Source: an uncultured Lachnospiraceae bacterium (GTDB lineage: Bacteria > Bacillota > Clostridia > Lachnospirales > Lachnospiraceae). Taken from it: a stretch of DNA of 8,630 nucleotides. The notes beneath the pieces are model-generated. The model saw only the letters and a list, made by a program, of their open reading frames with translations, had not been told where the DNA came from and made no database searches. Where the stretch lies: contig CANSYV010000046.1 of NCBI GenBank assembly GCA_947651335.1, positions 1-8,630 on the forward strand, written 5' to 3'. Position numbers and translations under genes: made by a program. Numbering within the stretch: the stretch's first letter is position 1; each line of letters opens with the position of its first letter. Positions 6,009 to 8,630 of the stretch are shown one piece after another.

Positions 6009-7106
6009 ATGTCTTTGTACGTGGATATCAAAAAAGACCTGGGAAGTTTTGTGCTGGAGACAAAATTCGAAGCGGACGGGGGCGTCACCGGGATTCTGGG
6101 GGCGTCCGGGTGCGGGAAAAGTATGACGCTTCGCTGCATTGCCGGGATTTTAAAACCGGATGAGGGGCGGATTGAGCTGGATGGAAGGGTTTTCTTTGAT
6201 TCAGAAAAAAAGATCAACCTGAAACCCCAGCAGAGGCATGTGGGGCTTTTGTTTCAGAATTATGCCCTGTTTCCCACTATGACTGTATGGCAGAATCTGA
6301 TGGCAGCGCTGCTTCCCTATGAAAAAGATAAAACCAGGGCAGCATCTGCCATCCGGCTGGTAATGGAAAAGTTTGCCCTGGACGGCCTGGAGAAAAGAAA
6401 GCCGGGCCAGCTTTCCGGGGGACAGCAGCAAAGGGTTGCCCTGGCCCGCATTTTCTTATCCAAACCCCAAGTGCTGCTGCTGGATGAACCGTTTTCCGCA
6501 TTGGATGATTTTCTAAAGTGGAAGCTGGAGCTGGAGCTGGCAGGTCTGCTGGAGGAATTCCCCGGGAGCACCCTGTTTGTTTCCCACAGCAGGGAAGAGA
6601 TCTACCGCCTCTGTGACCGTGTGTGTGTGATGGAGCAGGGCAGTTCCAGTCCTGTGATACCGGTGAAACAGCTTTTTGAGGCGCCGGTTTCCCGGGCAGC
6701 GGCAGTGTTGTCAGGCTGCAAAAACTATTCCCGGGCCCGTCCCGCGGGAGAAAACCGGGTGTATGCCAGCGACTGGGGGGTTACCCTGGAATACCAGGGT
6801 GAGGCGCCCAGAGATTTCAAATATATTGGAGTCCGCAGTCATTATATTTATCCTGTGCTGTCGAAAGAAGCAAAGGGAAAGAAAAACACGTTCTGCTGTG
6901 AGATTATACGGGTGATAGAGGATGTGTTTTCCATTGTCATAATACTGAAGCCAAAAGGGGCGGCAGATCCAGAGGCGGAGGCGGGAAACCGGCAGATTAG
7001 GGCGGAAATGACAAAAGATGCCTGGAGGGAATTCTGCCGCTGTGAGAAAAACCCGGGAGAACTCTGGATTTTCATGGAGAGCAGGGATATTATGGTCTTA
7101 ACTTAA
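6009..7106 (+). CDS. modC: ModC, molybdate ABC transporter ATP-binding protein
   Basis: A 365-residue ATPase that powers molybdate import with ModB. All core motifs are present: Walker A GASGCGKS (31-38), Q-loop Q83 in LFQNYALFP, signature LSGGQQQR (135-142), Walker B LLLDEP (156-161) with the catalytic E160, D-loop SALDD, and the switch histidine H193 in FVSHS. The part after about residue 235 contains YIGVRSHYIYPV and is a TOBE/MOP-like regulatory region typical of ModC, which may sense molybdate to limit uptake. The start at 6009 is chosen for the MSLYVDIKK beginning and the GGGAGG site. The gene ends in a triplicated CTTAA tract and is followed by a strong terminator. Confidence 0.94.
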   Translation: MSLYVDIKKDLGSFVLETKFEADGGVTGILGASGCGKSMTLRCIAGILKPDEGRIELDGRVFFDSEKKINLKPQQRHVGLLFQNYALFPTMTVWQNLMAALLPYEKDKTRAASAIRLVMEKFALDGLEKRKPGQLSGGQQQRVALARIFLSKPQVLLLDEPFSALDDFLKWKLELELAGLLEEFPGSTLFVSHSREEIYRLCDRVCVMEQGSSSPVIPVKQLFEAPVSRAAAVLSGCKNYSRARPAGENRVYASDWGVTLEYQGEAPRDFKYIGVRSHYIYPVLSKEAKGKKNTFCCEIIRVIEDVFSIVIILKPKGAADPEAEAGNRQIRAEMTKDAWREFCRCEKNPGELWIFMESRDIMVLT

Positions 7107-7111
7107 CTTAA
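7097..7111 (+). repeat. Triple CTTAA tandem repeat at the modC stop
   Basis: Three adjacent copies of CTTAA span the last modC codons and its TAA stop. Because the unit is 5 bases long, the copies place a TAA in all three plus-strand frames. The repeat is short and may be chance. Confidence 0.5.
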
Positions 7112-7130
7112 CGGAAAAAACAACGGCACA

Positions 7131-7173
7131 ATGGCCCAGATAGTTATCCGCCTATCTGAGCCATTTCTTTTTT
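7131..7173 (+). terminator. Intrinsic terminator of modABC, overlapping the moaA 3' end
   Basis: The arms 7131-7143 and 7152-7164 pair at 12 of 13 positions (one C/A mismatch at 7136/7159) around an 8-base loop. A T-rich tail (TTCTTTTTT) follows on the plus strand. The right arm is also the coding sequence for the last residues of MoaA. On the minus strand the same stem is followed after about 10 bases by a T-run (7115-7120 read in reverse), so it may also end moaCA transcription less efficiently. Confidence 0.8.
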
Positions 7174-8121
7174 CTCGGTGATCATAGCCTGATCCTGGTC
7201 AAAACAATGCTGGGCCGGTTTCTTCTGGATGGCGCTGAGCAGCAGCTGGTACACCTGGTCTTTGGAACCGCTTCGCAGGGCTTCCTTCAGGGAAATATGG
7301 TCTTCGTAACACAGACAGGGCTTAATCTGCCCCGTGGAGGTGAGACGAATCCGGTTGCAGGAGCTGCAGAACTTCCCATGGATGGCGCTGATGAAGCCGA
7401 TGCTTCCCAGGAAACCGGGGATATGGCAGTATGAAGCCGGGCCGTTCCCGTGGACCTTCTTTTCGTCTTCCACCTGTCCGTACCGCTCCTGGATTTTTTG
7501 CAGCAATTCCTGATTGGATATGGATGTAAACTGCTTTCCATGCCCAATGGGCATCATCTCAATGAAGCGTACATCAATGGCTCTGTGCCGGGCCAGCTCC
7601 ACCAGATTCAGACAGTCCCCGTCATTGACGCCCCGCTGAGGCACCACGTTTATTTTCAGAGGGATTTTATATTTTTCTATTTCCGCTATCCCGTTTAATA
7701 CGTCCGAGAGAGCATCAAACCCTGTAATTTCTTTATATTTTTCACGGTCCAGGGTATCCAGGCTTACATTTACCGCGTCGATTCCTTCATCATAAAGCTG
7801 ACCGGCATACTGGGCCAGCAGAACTCCGTTGGTGGTGAGAGTCACCTGTTCAATTCCTGGAATGGCTTTGATCATGTGGATTAATTCAATGCATCCCTTT
7901 CGGATTAACGGTTCGCCGCCGGTAATCTTGATTTTGCGGATGCCCGCCCGGGCTGCCTGGCGGCAGATTTCCGCAATCTCTTCCAGAGCCAGAATTTCTC
8001 CGGGCGGAAGCCACTGAATATCTGTGGGCATACAATATCTGCATCTTAAATTACAGCGGTCTATAATGGAAACCCGCATATAATCAATGATTCGTCCATA
8101 TTTATCTGTTCTGCTTGTCAT
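7144..8121 (-). CDS. moaA: MoaA, GTP 3',8-cyclase (radical SAM)
   Basis: This enzyme uses S-adenosylmethionine and two [4Fe-4S] clusters to convert GTP to the 3',8-cyclised intermediate that MoaC turns into cyclic pyranopterin monophosphate. With the start at 8121 the protein has 325 residues. The radical SAM motif is CNLRCRYC (C23, C27, C30), followed by KITGGEP (66-71 for the GGEP region), TTNG and NVSLDT. The C-terminal cluster motif C-x2-C-x13-C is complete (C252, C255, C269). The protein ends in IGG, the conserved double glycine needed by MoaA, so it is full length. The start is uncertain: an in-frame ATG at 8136 would add five residues and lies 6 bases after the moaC stop, but the ATG at 8121 has the better ribosome site. 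It is co-transcribed with moaC. Confidence 0.94.
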   Translation of the reverse strand: MTSRTDKYGRIIDYMRVSIIDRCNLRCRYCMPTDIQWLPPGEILALEEIAEICRQAARAGIRKIKITGGEPLIRKGCIELIHMIKAIPGIEQVTLTTNGVLLAQYAGQLYDEGIDAVNVSLDTLDREKYKEITGFDALSDVLNGIAEIEKYKIPLKINVVPQRGVNDGDCLNLVELARHRAIDVRFIEMMPIGHGKQFTSISNQELLQKIQERYGQVEDEKKVHGNGPASYCHIPGFLGSIGFISAIHGKFCSSCNRIRLTSTGQIKPCLCYEDHISLKEALRSGSKDQVYQLLLSAIQKKPAQHCFDQDQAMITEKKEMAQIGG

Positions 8122-8130
8122 CTGTATTTT

Positions 8131-8134
8131 CTCC
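8131..8134 (-). promoter_or_regulatory. Ribosome binding site favouring the inner moaA start
   Basis: On the minus strand GGAG (8131-8134) sits 9 bases before the ATG at 8121. The outer ATG at 8136 has only AAAGAG, immediately before it and too close to work well, although reinitiation after moaC could serve it. Confidence 0.5.
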
Positions 8135-8142
8135 ATTTCTCT

Positions 8143-8556
8143 TTATTTTCCATTGTCCTTTTGTACCGGACGCACGAAATCGCCGCTTTTTCCCCCGCTT
8201 TTTCTGCACAGATGAATATCGCCCATCTCCATGGCTTTGTCTACGGCTTTACACATATCGTAAATGGTCAGAAGGGAGATACTGACCCCTGTCAGCGCTT
8301 CCATTTCCACTCCGGTCTTTCCTGTGGTCCGCACAGTGCACTCAGCCTGGACACTGCAGGATTCTTCTTCCAGAGAAAAGTGGATTTCCACCTTGGTCAA
8401 ATTCAGGATATGACACAGGGGAATCAGGTCAGAGGTCCTCTTTGCCCCCATAATTCCGGCAATCCTTGCCACACCCAGGACATCCCCTTTGCCCATGGTG
8501 CCGTCTTTTATTTTCTGAAAACATTCACGGCTCATGGTGATACGTCCCTGGGCCAT
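8143..8556 (-). CDS. moaC: MoaC, cyclic pyranopterin monophosphate synthase, apparently lacking its N-terminus
   Basis: MoaC completes the GTP-to-cPMP step with MoaA. From the first available ATG (8556) the protein has 137 residues, against roughly 160 in typical MoaC. Core motifs are present: [34 protein letters not shown] with the active-site K and H, the GVEMEALTG segment, and [14 protein letters not shown] with catalytic D and K. The usual beginning, a HFxExGxAxMVDVxEK segment, is missing. In the same frame, codons upstream of the ATG (8557-8583) still read EKKETKREA, a good MoaC match, but contain no start codon and are cut by a TAA at 8584-8586. No strong ribosome site fits the 8556 ATG; an AGGGA lies 9 bases before an ATG at 8535. 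The gene may be decaying, frameshifted, or using an unusual start. Confidence 0.85.
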   Translation of the reverse strand: MAQGRITMSRECFQKIKDGTMGKGDVLGVARIAGIMGAKRTSDLIPLCHILNLTKVEIHFSLEEESCSVQAECTVRTTGKTGVEMEALTGVSISLLTIYDMCKAVDKAMEMGDIHLCRKSGGKSGDFVRPVQKDNGK

Positions 8557-8630
8557 GGCCTCTCTTTTTGTCTCTTTTTTCTCTTACCAATTATACTATC
8601 CACTATGACACCAGCGGTGGAACCCATATT
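8557..8630 (-). other. Region upstream of moaC at the window edge
   Basis: On the minus strand this contains a perfect TATAAT (8590-8595), but no convincing -35 lies 16-19 bases upstream. Positions 8557-8583 look like leftover MoaC coding sequence. The window ends before any upstream gene can be identified. Confidence 0.4.

Noticed and set aside
6009..7106. ModC as a spermidine or sulfate transporter ATPase (PotA/CysA type)
   Set aside because: The motifs are shared across this ABC group, but the adjacent ModA with FAAASxT, the ModB signature and the surrounding Moco genes favour molybdate.
8590..8620. Promoter for moaCA using TATAAT at 8590-8595
   Set aside because: The -10 is perfect, but no -35 resembling TTGACA is found at 16-19 bases and there is no extended -10. 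If moaC is truncated, this segment may be altered coding sequence.
8532..8630. Open minus-strand frame entering from the right edge and ending at 8532, overlapping an internal moaC ATG as ATGA
   Set aside because: It could be the end of an upstream gene, but it covers codons that in the other frame match conserved MoaC ([10 protein letters not shown]). Its short sequence shows no domain, so I do not call it a gene.
1..8630. CRISPR arrays, insertion sequences, tRNA or rRNA genes
   Set aside because: No spaced repeat series, transposase, terminal inverted repeats or RNA gene signature was seen on either strand.

Overview
The window is a molybdenum uptake and molybdenum-cofactor (Moco) biosynthesis locus. 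It most likely comes from a Gram-positive clostridial bacterium, probably Lachnospiraceae. The grounds are the strong AGGAGG-type ribosome sites, the lipoprotein (not periplasmic) molybdate receptor, mid-range GC in genes with AT-rich spacers, and the general style of the proteins. No taxonomic marker gene is present, so this is an inference.

Layout. (1) Positions 1-141 are AT-rich and carry only a plausible leftward promoter. (2) Positions 142-4225 are a tight minus-strand operon. In transcription order it encodes a MOSC-domain protein, an unusual MoCF/MogA-fold molybdopterin-binding protein with a C-terminal four-cysteine tail, MoeA, MobB, and a protein joining a degenerate MobA-like domain to a ModE-type winged helix. 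Three of its four junctions are 4-base ATGA overlaps. (3) Positions 4226-4391 are a divergent control region. It has a near-ideal plus-strand promoter, a minus-strand extended -10 promoter and several inverted repeats, one of which resembles the ModE operator in half-sites and spacing. (4) Positions 4392-7106 are the plus-strand modABC molybdate ABC transporter. (5) Positions 7131-7173 hold a strong intrinsic terminator that overlaps the 3' end of moaA. (6) Positions 7144-8556 are minus-strand moaC-moaA, with moaC lacking its usual N-terminus.

How the genes fit together. ModABC imports molybdate. MoaA and MoaC make cyclic pyranopterin monophosphate from GTP. MoeA inserts molybdate into adenylylated molybdopterin. 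MobB, normally with MobA, supports addition of the guanine nucleotide, which suggests a (bis-)MGD enzyme such as a formate dehydrogenase elsewhere in the genome. MOSC and the MoCF-fold protein probably carry or tailor the cofactor. The genes for molybdopterin synthase (moaD, moaE) and a standard MogA/MoaB are not in the window.

Most interesting point. The only recognisable DNA-binding protein has a ModE-type helix-turn-helix, but in place of molybdate-binding domains it carries a MobA-like fold whose nucleotide-binding signature is destroyed. A ModE-like operator sits in the divergent promoter that controls its own operon and modABC. This suggests a local feedback circuit that senses a Moco intermediate or nucleotide rather than molybdate. 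That is a hypothesis, not something the sequence proves.
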